Assembly (NCBI GenBank): GCA_949825065.1
Contig: OX463846.1
Span: forward strand, 16,650,205 to 16,714,204
Direction of reading: 5' to 3'
DNA length: 64,000 bases
DNA from: Odontocerum albicorne
Lineage: Eukaryota > Arthropoda > Insecta > Trichoptera > Odontoceridae
How positions within the stretch are numbered: position 1 is the first letter of the stretch; each line of letters starts with the position of its first letter. Below are positions 33,955 through 44,070 of the stretch, piece after piece. The position numbers and the translations under genes were made by a program. Below the pieces are notes generated by a model. That model worked only from the letters and a program-made list of their open reading frames with translations. It did no database searches and had not been told where the DNA came from.

Positions 33955-34140
33955 TCGTTGTATGCAATACAATCTAAGCGGTTTATTTCTGTGATGATCT
34001 CTTTTAGCTAACCAGATTAGGTGTTAAATAAAAACCAGACTAGAAACCAGTATAAAAAAGTCTGGGTACTAACGGAAATCAAACCCATAACCCCCGATTT
34101 GGAAGACGGCGTTTTGTTAACTAGGTTACAAAGGCTCCCT
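33955..34140 (-). mobile_element. tRNA-derived SINE
   Basis: Minus strand: head ending near 34140 (agcctttgtaacctagttaa), box B 'gggtttgatttccgttagta' and 'gtctggtttttatttaacac'. The 3' end is near the tail gtattgcatacaac. Confidence 0.75.
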
Positions 34141-34383
34141 TAACCAAATATAATTATAATCTTAGTAAAAATAATCAAAATATTAATAAATTAATCATAT
34201 TTTTTACTAGAATAATCAATCGAGCGAGTTTTATTACAAGGTGGAGAACTAATGGTCGTTTATTGAAAATTATTAATTATTTTATAATATCTGTTAAATT
34301 TCTAGTTATTTTCATTACCTCGAACCAAATGGGGGCCGAATACAGTATTTTTGCTTTTTTATACAATACCTTTATGTAAAATT

Positions 34384-34632
34384 TCGTATTTTATTGTATT
34401 GTATTCAACATTCGTTATATTATTTAGTACAACCTGACTGGCTTATTGCTATGTGGCAATCTGTTCCAACCAACCAGAAATATGTTAAAGAGGACTTAAG
34501 TGAAAACTTAACTGGAATCCTTTTTTTTAATCTGGTTCCCACGGGAATTGAGCCCGCAATCACTTAGTTGGTTAGACCCCTGTCTCCCGGGCTGGGGGCC
34601 AGGAGTCTAACCAACTAAGACACGGAGGTCGT
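34384..34632 (-). mobile_element. tRNA-derived SINE with rearranged head
   Basis: The minus strand shows a full-length copy: head at 34632, body, 'gttttcacttaagtcctctt', 'ggttggttggaacagattgc', 'acaacattcgtta' and tail 'gaatacaatacaataaaat'. The head is unusual: its box-A segment is present twice in inverted orientation (34563-34577 and 34605-34619), lengthening the element by about 35 bp. Confidence 0.85.
34563..34619. repeat. Inverted duplication inside a SINE head
   Basis: cttagttggttagac (34563-34577) is the exact reverse complement of 34605-34619. After one mismatch, cctg/cagg extends the stem. Confidence 0.9.
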
Positions 34633-34639
34633 CGTAACT

Positions 34640-34812
34640 TAATAAATGATCTGGGATGAATGTGAACTTAAGGCTGATATGCAGAGTAAGTTGAACAAGA
34701 GGAGTCTGAGTTGTTTTGAGCACGTGGAACTAACAAAACAAATATACAGTCCAAATGTGAGTGGAAGGCGTGCTTAAGAAAGACTAAGAAAAGTATGGTA
34801 ATCATATTTGTA
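34640..34812 (+). pseudogene. LINE C-terminal fragment
   Basis: Plus-strand translation gives LKADMQSKLNKRSLSCFEHV, then LTKQIYSPNVSGRR and ERLRKVW. It parallels the LRWFGHVER / LTKQIY / GRPRK blocks at the C-terminus of a common insect LINE group. It is short, stop-containing and related to 7155-7542 and 42650-42960. Confidence 0.65.
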
Positions 34813-35149
34813 CACTTGATACATCCATTTAAACTTCCATTTAACCCATATAAATTGGTTTAGAAGATATTTTTTCTTGACTTTAGTATTTCGGAGAATG
34901 TATCTTAGTGACCATTTAGTTTTTATATCTTGTTGTTGTCTAATTAATCGTATACACACATGTATACATGTTTCTATTTGTCATTGTCGCATGTGTATAT
35001 GTTTCTATTTGTCACTTTCTTGTATTGTAAACCTAACGGTATCACTACCGTTTATTCCAAAAATAACAGTAAATATCCTCAACGTATCTAAAACATACAA
35101 TGCTAGGGAAAAGAAAAATGCATAAGGAGAAAAATCATAACACTTCACT

Positions 35150-35364
35150 AAGGAACCTCCTTGGACTAGTTGATAACCTGTGTTCCAATCCGAGAGTTGC
35201 GGGCTCAATTTCCGTTTGTATCCAGTTTTTAAAAAGGATTTTGTTACTGGTTTTCACTTAAGACTTAATTGACACATTCCTGATCAGCTGGAAAAGATTG
35301 CCACGTGACAATAAACTCGCCAAGTTGTGACATATATGTTACAATTAAAGTGTAATAAAATATT
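35150..35364 (+). mobile_element. tRNA-derived SINE
   Basis: Head 'acctccttggactagttgat', box B 'gcgggctcaatttccgtttg', 'tggttttcacttaagactta', 'gctggaaaagattgccacgt', 'acaataaactcgcca' and tail 'aaagtgtaataaaata'. Confidence 0.85.
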
Positions 35365-35435
35365 GGTGTATTTTTATTTTATTTTAATGTGTACATTTTG
35401 TTATTGCAATAGATTATTGCATAATACGAAGCATA

Positions 35436-36733
35436 TCCAGAAAGTAAGTGTACTGAATTTTTGTAGGTTACAATTTTTTTTATTTAAACAAAAAAATTAC
35501 GTGGTTACCGTAGTACATATGTAAGCTATTTTTCGACATAATCGCCATTCCTCTCAATGCAGGTGGTGAAGCGGGGTATCAACTTTTTGATGCCTTCCTC
35601 GAAGTAGTTTCCCGCCAACTCCTCCGTCCACTTCTCCACCTCCTCCTTTACCTCCTCGTCGGTTGAAAACCTTTTTCCAGCCATGTGCAGCTTCAGGGAG
35701 GTAAAGAGATAGTAATCTGAAGGTGCTAGGTCAGGGGAATGCGCGGGATGGTTCAGGACATCCCATTTAAACGAGGCGAGCAGTTCCTTCGTGGCGTTGG
35801 CCGTGTGTGGTCTGGCATTTTCGTGCAGCAGGCAGACTCCCTTTGTCAGCATGCCTCTCCTCTTGTTCTGAATCGCCCTCCGCAACTTTTTTAGGATCTC
35901 ACAGTATCTTGCAGAGTTGATGGTCTCCCCTTGAGGTATATATTCAATTAAAATTATGCCTTGACAGTCCCAAAACACGGATGCCATGATTTTATTGGCT
36001 GAAATTGTGGTTTTGAACTTTTTGGCGGAGGGTGAAGAGGTGTGACGCCACTGTTGAGACTGCCTTTTGGTTTCAGACGTGTAGTGTGCAACCCAAGTTT
36101 CATCTCCAGTAACGATGGAGCGGAGAAATTTATCTCCATGGAGTTTGCAGCGCCTCAAAAACTCTTGCCCGGCCTCCACTCGATTCAACTTGTGTTGGTC
36201 TGTCAGCTGTTTTTGCCCACCTCGCGGACAGTTTCTGATATCCGAGGGTTTCTGTGATGGTTTCGTGTAGTAGAGATCTGGAGATTTGCGGAAACATCGC
36301 AGAAAGTTCATCCACAGTCAATCTGCGATCGTCACGGAGCGCATTTTAGATTTTTTCCACAATTTCGTCAGTCACAATTGAAGGTCTTCCGCTCCTCTGA
36401 TCATCATGCACAGACGTACGACCGTTTTTAAACTCGCGACACCACTTGTACACACTCATACGATTCATAGCTTTACCACCATATGTAGTAGTTCTCAACC
36501 GGAGGTTTTCCCTTCCAAACGAGATAACGGATGACGCCGCGTATTTTGCACTTGGCGGGAGATTCGATTGACATTTTTCACGAAACGTGCTGTCGCGTCG
36601 ACACTTCTCAACGTACTGACCTCGAACCGGTCTTGTTGCGGAGGGGAAGGGGCAAGCTATACGGAAGTGTAGCCAACATGTCGAAAATAAAATCCATCCG
36701 GTCGTGAGAGCCTCAGTACACTTACTTTCTGGA
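35436..36733 (-). mobile_element. Full-length mariner transposon (1,298 bp), inactive
   Basis: Perfect 21-bp terminal inverted repeats tccagaaagtaagtgtactga (35436-35456 and complement at 36713-36733) are flanked by TA on both sides (35434-35435 and 36734-36735), the target duplication of this superfamily. Size and organisation are typical of mariner. The single gene inside reads on the minus strand and is broken, so the copy cannot move by itself, although its intact ends could still be used by transposase supplied from elsewhere. Confidence 0.95.
35526..36574 (-). pseudogene. mariner transposase pseudogene
   Basis: The ancestral gene begins at ATG 36574-36572 and ends at TAG 35528-35526, about 348 codons. 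The N-terminal part contains helix-turn-helix DNA-binding pieces (MSVYKWCREFKNG, HDDQRSGRPS). Defects are visible: frame changes near 36480 and 36225 and a stop (EKI*NAL) near 36345. The C-terminal 261 codons are continuous and contain the catalytic region: IVTGDETWV with the first aspartate, CLLHENARPHTA where the second acidic residue is glutamate instead of the usual aspartate, and HSPDLAPSDYYLF with the third aspartate 34 residues later. The gene ends in NGDYVEK, a common mariner C-terminus. It would cut and paste the element at TA sites. It is now dead. Confidence 0.93.
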
Positions 36734-36984
36734 TACGCCGCGTATTTTATGAATTAATGATATTTATTATTGATAAATTTTTTTTTTCTTGAGTAATATT
36801 TCAATTAGATTGATCTTTTCATTATGTTAAAATGTCAAGGCGAACAAAAAACCAGATAGATGATTTAATTACTCGTAATTATATATAAAAAAAAAATATG
36901 TCTTTTCGGAGAAAAATTTTTCTGCCTCCAAGTGGCGTGTTCTGATTTAGGAACACATAAAATAACCCTTTTTACGAAATCTTA

Positions 36985-37350
36985 AGAAAATTTATGATAA
37001 TATAAGATTCCTACACTCCACCTAAAACCAAAGGTGTTGCTATCACATGTCAAAAGATGTACTAAAGTTTCTTTGTAGTTCGTTTTCCCTTGGTATGTCT
37101 TTAGCAGTTTTTCTTTCTACAAATATGTTTTTCTAAACATATGCCGATGCAGGAAAGTACCTAATCTAATGATCGCAGTTACGACCTTCTTATCCTTACT
37201 ATAAACATACATATTTTTTAAAAATTATTTTGGATCTGTCAATAATAGTGGCCTTGAATCTTGAGTTAGAGCGCCCTAAAAGGAGTGTGTGGAGAGTCTA
37301 CTCTCTAAACGGCGCTGTTTAATTTGTCCTTTTATTTTTATTATTATATA
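36985..37350 (+). mobile_element. LINE 3' end (second copy)
   Basis: Noncoding copy of the 3' tail seen after the LINE C-terminus at 10.96-11.30 kb. Shared blocks include 'gttgctatcacatgtcaaaa', 'cgttttcccttgg', 'cctaatctaatgatcgcagt' and 'agagcgccctaaaaggag'. A stem AGCGCC/GGCGCT (37270-37275 with 37311-37316) encloses a second GAGAGT/ACTCTC hairpin (37292-37297 with 37300-37305). It ends in tttatttttattattata. Confidence 0.75.
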
Positions 37351-37959
37351 CTTAATACGAGTATAAGAGGATATTAACGTATTTCTTCTTATAAAAAGAA
37401 TATTTACAATTGGTTTACAGCTTAAGATTATTAATTGCCTTAAAGTCAATGGCAGAATTTTGTAATATTTTATTGGTACTCGTAAATATGTTACATCAAT
37501 GTTTGTTATTTTGAAAAATTATATATTAATTTATTAAAAAAAAAAACGAAACAAAATCATCCTTTGTTCAGCATAAAGTTTACATCTTGTTGGAGACAAT
37601 TCGTTAAACATAAAGCAGTTTAGCTGGAGACCTCTAGACTTGTTATGTTCCAAACATTTAGGAAAAAAGGCGTAAAAGGGGCCTTCTTTTGAGATCACGA
37701 ACAAATGTAAATCTCCCTCTCGACTTGAATGGTTGTCGTGCTCACTTAAGCATCCCATTCCCAAAAAAAAGGAAATATTTCGTTTTGAACAGGGGTGGCC
37801 TGGGCTTACTAAACTCAATGATGATTTTGCGCAATCAGTTTGACTTGTTGGCTTAAAAAAAACTATATTAATATGATTTTAATATCAAGAATACTAATAA
37901 AAACATTTAAACTGGAACCGTAGTAGTTAAAACCGTTTTTGGTACCATTTATATGTAAA

Positions 37960-38035
37960 AGTTCTAGGCAACGACCTCTCGACCCGGGGATTGCGGGTTC
38001 AGTTTGCGATAGTTCTCATTTTTGTTTTAATAAGC
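37960..38035 (+). mobile_element. SINE head fragment
   Basis: gacctctcgacccgggga followed by 'ttgcgggttcagtttgcg' matches the D-arm to T-arm part of the SINE family. The body is missing. Confidence 0.5.
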
Positions 38036-38180
38036 CTTCAGTCTTCAGTCCAGTAGCAGATTTTCAACTTATACCATATTTTTGTATTCACACACCAAAT
38101 TACAGCGCCTTTGTTCAGATATAATTATTTAAACTCAATTTAAGTAATTTATTTAGTCCGACACTGTGTAGTACTATACT

Positions 38181-38308
38181 GTTCAGTCCAACATTATTTA
38201 TTCCATTTTATATAACGGTATAACCCTACCGGTTTTGAGATTTTCACTTCATCATCAGGGGAGCACAAACAAGACTGAATATGTGGAATAAACTGTGCTG
38301 GACTAAAC
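38181..38308. mobile_element. Small inverted-repeat element (MITE-like)
   Basis: Ends gttcagtccaacattattta + ttcc and, inverted, gtttagtccagcacagttta + ttcc match at about 20 of 24 positions over a 128-bp element. A second, similar left end (tttagtccgacactgtgta) lies just upstream near 38153. No target duplication is clear. Confidence 0.5.
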
Positions 38309-38817
38309 AAATTACAAAAAAATATCTTAGTAAAACCGACATTATTTGGCGATAAATTGTCACATATTTTACGAGTACATAGTCAATATACGAGTACTTC
38401 GGAACTGTATTTTTTATAATTTGATTTACCATATCTAATTAATCGATGTTTTCATCCTTTGCCTCATGTTCTTGTTTTAATCCAATTAAGTTCATCAGAA
38501 TGTGTAAAACTGAACCTCTATGATAATTCATCCTGATGAGAGTGCTCTGTGGCGTTATATGATTATGCAATTCATGGTTTCCTCGTCCTTTACTCCTATA
38601 ACATTAAATCATCTTTGTCTCTTTTATCCATTTGATTTTTCTTTTATCGACATTTTATTTTGCTAAGCTTAAGAAACTGTAATGAATACTAATAATAAAC
38701 GAACAAGAGCAGATTAATTGGGAGACATTGCTTTTAAATAATAAATCCGGCAGATGTATTTGCATGCAAGTGTTAAACAAATAAATGTTTAAGTTCAATA
38801 AGTCCCTAATACCAATT

Positions 38818-39370
38818 ATTAGGAGGAATGCCGATGGTTGAGAAGGTTGGAGAAGAAAATACAGCTTGAAAAGCAGCCACTCTCAGGTGAAATCCTAAGA
38901 CCATCGGAGTTACCTGTACAAATCAAGGCTTGGTCTTCGTAGGAGGAAATGTTGGATCCATGTTGCAACCGCTGAGAGCAAAGAAGAAACACAGCATCGC
39001 CAACAACTTCCTCACATGGTTTAATGAAACAATGGATCCAAGTGAAAGAAGAGCTTACCACACTAAATATATATGCGCAACTATCGAAGACAACGGCGTT
39101 AGAGACAAACAGTAGAGGAAGCCAATAACCATTACACTGCACATGCTTAGAAAATGCGATATTTTCGATAAAAGCAATAGCAAGAGCCTTAAGAGGATGT
39201 CAACGAGCGTCGCAACGTGGAATCTTAACGAAAGCGTAATTTGTGACAAGTGCAACAACAGAAAACAATTTAACAAAAAAACAATGAACGTTGCGCTTCT
39301 AAAATTCGTAATAGGTATACGTAACTATCGGCTAAACCCAAAATTTACTCAATGTCTTACTTAAGAAGAT
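38818..39370 (+). other. Purine-rich, coding-like segment, unrecognised
   Basis: This stretch has less A+T and longer stop-free runs than its surroundings: a 61-codon frame at 38930-39115 (containing NNFLTWFNETMDPSERRAYH) and a 73-codon frame at 39143-39364 (containing CDKCNNRKQFN). No family was recognised. It may be a decayed transposon open reading frame or a pseudogene. Stops and frame changes between the pieces argue against an intact gene. Confidence 0.35.
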
Positions 39371-40004
39371 TAATGAACAAGGACAACTGCTGACGAACTA
39401 TCAACAATATGTGTATGTATATGAAAAATGTTATCAAAGAATTAATTTAGGGAAAAAATTAAGCATAACTTTTTTTAAAACTATTTTGTTACGCAGTTTT
39501 TAATTTTTTAACCTTTCAGGCTAGCGAGTCAATTCCCATCCTGAAATTTTCACAGTTGACAGATAATTTAAATATATTGTAGTTAAGAATGATTTTCATG
39601 TTTGATCAAATTTAATTTTTTCAGCTTTTTATTGATTTCTTGCGTATTTATGTAAAACTCAACTTAATACTAAAACGTCATGAAAAAATATTTGAAGTCG
39701 AAAAATATTTTAATGTTTACCACGTAAATCCGTTCCTTATTGCCGAATTTGTATTGGAATCTCAAAAATGTTTTGCACAAGACGTATTTACGTCTTATAA
39801 TGTCTTCTTCATGACAATTTAATTTGAATCCGTTCGAAGCTTGCTTAGACTTAATCAAGCGTTTCAAAATTAAATTTTCATCTGCAAAAGACAATGAAAA
39901 ACATCTTCAATTTTATATTAAATCACCATTAAAGTATTATATTTTATGTCCATCTATAATTTATATGGATTATTAAAATTAAAACAAATAAATTCTTCTC
40001 GAAA

Positions 40005-40385
40005 TCATTTCTGGGAGGCAGAGCACCAGTTATCCCTTTACATTTAAGGCTGTCCTCCTGGCATGCTGTGTTCTGCGAAGATGTCGCTATGTGTGTGATT
40101 CGATCATTGCCCATACTGTTCAAATGATAACAACGTCAGTACGCCTTCTCTTCCTGCCCCATCTGACAATGTCATCTACGAGTATATTGAACGCTTATGA
40201 AACAGTTTCTGACCTCTAAAGCATTTCCCCCGATGGTTCCTAATATTTTCATCACGGATGATCGAAGAAGGTTCTTTGTTCTAATTGTGTCGACTCTAGT
40301 TTTGACACTACAAGTCATGATCGCCCTGACAAAAGCTTTAAAATTTCGAACCTTGCTATCGTTGTGCATGTGTTTGTTTTTCTTG
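40005..40385 (-). pseudogene. LINE C-terminal fragment, minus strand
   Basis: On the minus strand a frame ending at 40172 gives NFKAFVRAIMTCSVKTRVDT, RTKNLLRSSVMKILGTIGG; a shifted frame continues with DIVRWGRKRRRTD. This order parallels the region after reverse transcriptase in a common LINE group (IYKT.VRP.MTYA.ETR, T.EM..LR.I.G, D.VRWGR.RR). Frameshifts show it is dead. Confidence 0.72.
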
Positions 40386-40737
40386 AAATAAATTTTAAAT
40401 TTCTTGAAGTAATTTATTTATTTATTAACAATTATTTTGTCAGCCGGGAATCTCTTCTAATAATTTCGATATACTTTTAAAAAAAATTATTTGTGTCGCA
40501 CCTTACATCTTATCCCAATTATTGATTCGTAGATTACTAAAATCATGGACAACGTTTTCTTCGACCCAATAATTTGAGCCACTGAGATGGAAACCGTTGG
40601 AGAATGCACTTACAGCTCGTAGTCACACGTGTTAGTAGTGCTAATAAACAGTAACAACAATCGAACACCTCTAGCGTGTGTCATATGTATTACCAGATTT
40701 ATTTATTAGATTGGAGTATTTTTTTAATTTTCTGGAT

Positions 40738-40806
40738 GCCTTTGGAAATTGAGACCAAAAATCATTGGTAAGCGATCAGCGTCTTAACAACCAGGCCACA
40801 AAGTGG
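40738..40806 (-). mobile_element. SINE head fragment
   Basis: Minus strand: ccactttgtggcctggttgt + 'taagacgctgatcgcttac' is the box-A part of the SINE family. Confidence 0.55.
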
Positions 40807-40997
40807 AAAAAATATTCATGTGTATTAGGATTAACGTTAACGGATGCAATTGATATTTTACATGTATTGTTGCATAGACCTTCCCTACATACAACCTACA
40901 ATGCAGATTATTTGGAAGATAATATGCAAAAAGGACCCAACCCCCAATACATTTTTTTGTTGATTTGAAATATCGAAAAAATATCGATTGATTGCAT

Positions 40998-41196
40998 TGT
41001 ATTGTATAACAGTACAACCTGGCGGGATAATTGTTATGTGGCAATATCTTCCGACCAACCAGAATGATTTTAACGAGGCCTTAAGTGAAAACCAGACTAC
41101 AATCCTTTTTTTTTAAATCTGGGTTCCAACGGGAATCGAACCCTCAACCTCCGGGCTGGGAGACAAGCGTCTTACTAACTTGGCTACGAAGGTCCT
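40998..41196 (-). mobile_element. tRNA-derived SINE, best-preserved copy
   Basis: Minus strand, in order: 'ggaccttcgtagccaagtta' with box A, 'gtaagacgcttgtctcccag', 'gagggttcgattcccgttgg' with a canonical box B, 'ggttttcacttaaggcctcg', 'ggttggtcggaagatattgc', 'cacataacaattatcccgcc' and tail 'tatacaatacaatg'. Box A and box B are RNA polymerase III promoter elements inherited from a tRNA. The sequence does not fold as a complete tRNA, so it is a SINE and not a tRNA gene. Confidence 0.9.
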
Positions 41197-42073
41197 ATAA
41201 TGCAAAAATATTAAGCAATTAAAATGGGTATTTCAAAATTAAATTCCATCTTAAAAATGTTACATTACATACAAGTACTTATAAAGCGACGAGATGTTTC
41301 CTCCATTATCTCAGAACAGTAAAATGTGAGTTAGGTATTTTTGCTACATACGTGTTTATTACAATTATCGAATCATCAATATAAATTACTGTTACAAAAT
41401 ATGTTTCGTTCTCAAAACAAATGCTTGATATTTTCATTGTTTGTCAACAAATAAATATTAAAAATAATTGAAATTTATACGAGAAATATTTTTGATTTGG
41501 AAATTGAGATTTAAATTATGAAATTGGAAATGGAGCAAAATAATTCTAGGATATTAAGAAAATTTCATTTAGCCTTTGGCGACATTCTCAATTTTGTTTC
41601 AATAAAGTTGTAACCACTTTAATCAACTATCAATTGCGATGTCTCGTTGTGACGAGGGACGTTTTAATTTTGTCGTTGATTTTTTGATAAAATTACGTCT
41701 TTGTTTTTTATTACAATATATTTATTTTTCAATTATAATAACGGACGTAAGAGGATCCTATAACCACTACAATAAGGGTGAGGGTGAGGCGTAGGAGATG
41801 GTTGTCTCACATATTGAACTAACCTTTGTTGTTATGTCAACCGCAAAGAACATGGCTTATCAAACGCCTATCCTACATCATAAACTGGTGTTACAATTAA
41901 TAAATATGCAGTCTTGGCCTGATACGGAGAGCTGGAATTTTGACCAACTTGCATGAAGGTCTTCAGCGACATCTTTGTGTTCCTCGTAGACCATATAAGT
42001 ATGAAATAAAAAATATTTACATCTCGAGTGTATCATAACTCTTATATTGATGTAATGTCAAGGCCGACGTTTG

Positions 42074-42231
42074 AATGGTTGAATTAAAATAGGCACTAAG
42101 TACCAAAAAAAAAAAACAAAAAAAAAATAAGTATGCAGTTTCGGTCTATATGTCATATATAATGAAACTGCATACTTAGTTTTTTTTGTTTTTTTTTTTG
42201 GTACTTAGTGCCTATTTTAATTCAACCATTC
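42074..42231. repeat. Long perfect foldback (hairpin), 158 bp
   Basis: The arm 42074-42142 (gaatggttgaattaaaatag + gcactaagtacc + A-rich + gtatgcagtttc) is repeated inverted at 42164-42231. Apart from the length of two A/T runs the arms are identical. The centre is 21 nt. It could be a foldback-type element or a recent inverted duplication. No target duplication was found. Confidence 0.93.
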
Positions 42232-42649
42232 AGTTATTCATTTTTTTACGAACGCCAATTTTCAACGTCAATTTAAATTATTGGAAACAGGCGTGATAAT
42301 CTTCGAACGTATTAAGTATTTTTTAATTTAAACCCACTCTGAAAAAAAAAACACTATTCATATTTAAAAATCGACCATGTAAACTGAGCCAATTTGCCTA
42401 ATGACGCTGCTGCCGAATTAATTTCGCATTATGATGGCAAATTAATTTACCGTGTCGAGACACATAATACTCGTTCATAGAAAGAGCGAGCCCAATTCAC
42501 TTTTCGTTTGAATCTATTCAATTCGAAACAATAATTTCAATTTGTTAGGACTGCGCTTCCTTTGAAATACGTTACTATGTTATTTAAATGTTTTGGGTAA
42601 AACATTGTTTTTTTATACATAATTTATATCTAAAAGTCTTAAAGGAGAC

Positions 42650-42960
42650 AAATAAATGCTGTAGAAATGCGTACATAAGAAGAATACATGGGGTGACATT
42701 GTATGTAAGAAAACGGATTGAAGTGATTAGAGATAAATGTCAACTTAAGACTGATATATTCGTATTAAGTAAGATGGTTTGGGCATGTAAAACGAATGAA
42801 TGAAAAAAATACTAATAACACGAATATCAAAGAAAATGTTGTTGATAGTAGGAAATGTAAAAGTCAGAGAAATAGTATGAATTGCTGTTGAAAAGGTGTG
42901 GATGTAGAAGGAGCAAAAGAGGGACTCCATTCCAAGAAAGATTCAATTAACATGGTTTTC
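42650..42960 (+). pseudogene. LINE C-terminal fragment
   Basis: The plus strand reads CCRNAYIRRIHGVTLYVRKR, EVIRDKCQLKTDI, KMVWACKTNE, which follows the LINE tail pattern CGV..(K/R)DR.RN..VRE.CGLK.D...WFGH..R.NE. Same group as 7155-7542 and 34640-34812. Several stops. Confidence 0.6.
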
Positions 42961-43694
42961 GCGTTTTCTTTGAATATATCTGAGCCCTCGCATTCTCTTC
43001 TCTTCTCCCTCAGCTTGTCGTTTATATGTGCACTTTATGGCCCGAATCCAGAGATCAACTTATTTAAGGAAACTATGACAAAATTATACGAAATTTCAAT
43101 TTAAATACCAATTTCTTCAGATAAAAAAGTTAATATTTGTTATTTAGTCAGACTTTGAATTCGGGCTTAAGACTCTCTCTCACGAAATCGTTGTTCAATA
43201 TATCAATTTTTATTTTGAGTATCCAATTTCAAACTGTTTAATCATTAATTTGGAACATTTTTGTGGCAAAAAAAATTATTTATATACAATGAGATAAACT
43301 TCAAGTATAAGCCATAAATCCTGAAGATTTAATTATTCTAATAAGGATCAAGGATAAAATAAAATTAAGACAGGAAATAACCACGTGTAACCGGTCAACA
43401 TTTAATTTACAACGGTATAAAATGCTTTGTAAATTGTTATATTGTAAGCCTAGACTATTAAGCACGAATCTCCTTTTTATTTTAGATCTGCTACTTACAA
43501 AACTTGGGTCACTTAGGTTTATTTATCGTAAATGATTAAAAACGTTACAGTTTTTTAATAACGTCTTCTTATGATATAAACTTTATAAAATCCTATTTAT
43601 ATTATGTCCATTAAAAAAATTAAAAAGAAGCATCTTGAAGTTTTTTAGAAAAAAATGTTTCTTGGAATATACTCGTATTTGTACGAGTATAATG

Positions 43695-44070
43695 AAATTT
43701 ATATGGGCAGAGAAAAATTCGATCAGTCATCAAATGTCAGATATCTTGGACATGTTCTAACAGATGACCTAAAGGATATGTAGGATATTGAAAGGAAAAG
43801 GAGGATGACAACCTTGAAGGGAGAAATGTTGGCTCTAAGATTTAGTGGATATTTAGACAATATAAAGACTGTTGTTTAATTCGTGTTGCTGGTCCATTTA
43901 TACTCGTATTATACGAGTACCTCATAAATGAGGTGGTTAAATGAACGACGGGGAGTTGAATACAATAATGCTTTCCATCAGCTTTTGCACAAACACCCTT
44001 CCTGTGGTGCGACGAGACGTTTGTTGAACACTGATTTGAAGTCATATTGCGACATCGCATCTTAGGATTT
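43695..44070 (+). pseudogene. LINE reverse transcriptase C-terminal fragment
   Basis: Translated in plus frames: VRYLGH-like (SSNVRYLGHVLTDDLKD), then DIERKRRMTTLKGEMLALRF, and after a frame change MRWLNERRGVEYNNAFHQLL. These blocks occur in this order just downstream of the reverse transcriptase palm in insect LINEs. The fragment has stops and a deletion near 43860-43920. Confidence 0.72.

Noticed and set aside
40998..41196. tRNA gene on the minus strand
   Set aside because: Box A and box B are good, but acceptor and anticodon stems do not form and the sequence continues into the SINE body and tail. Same for the other SINE heads.
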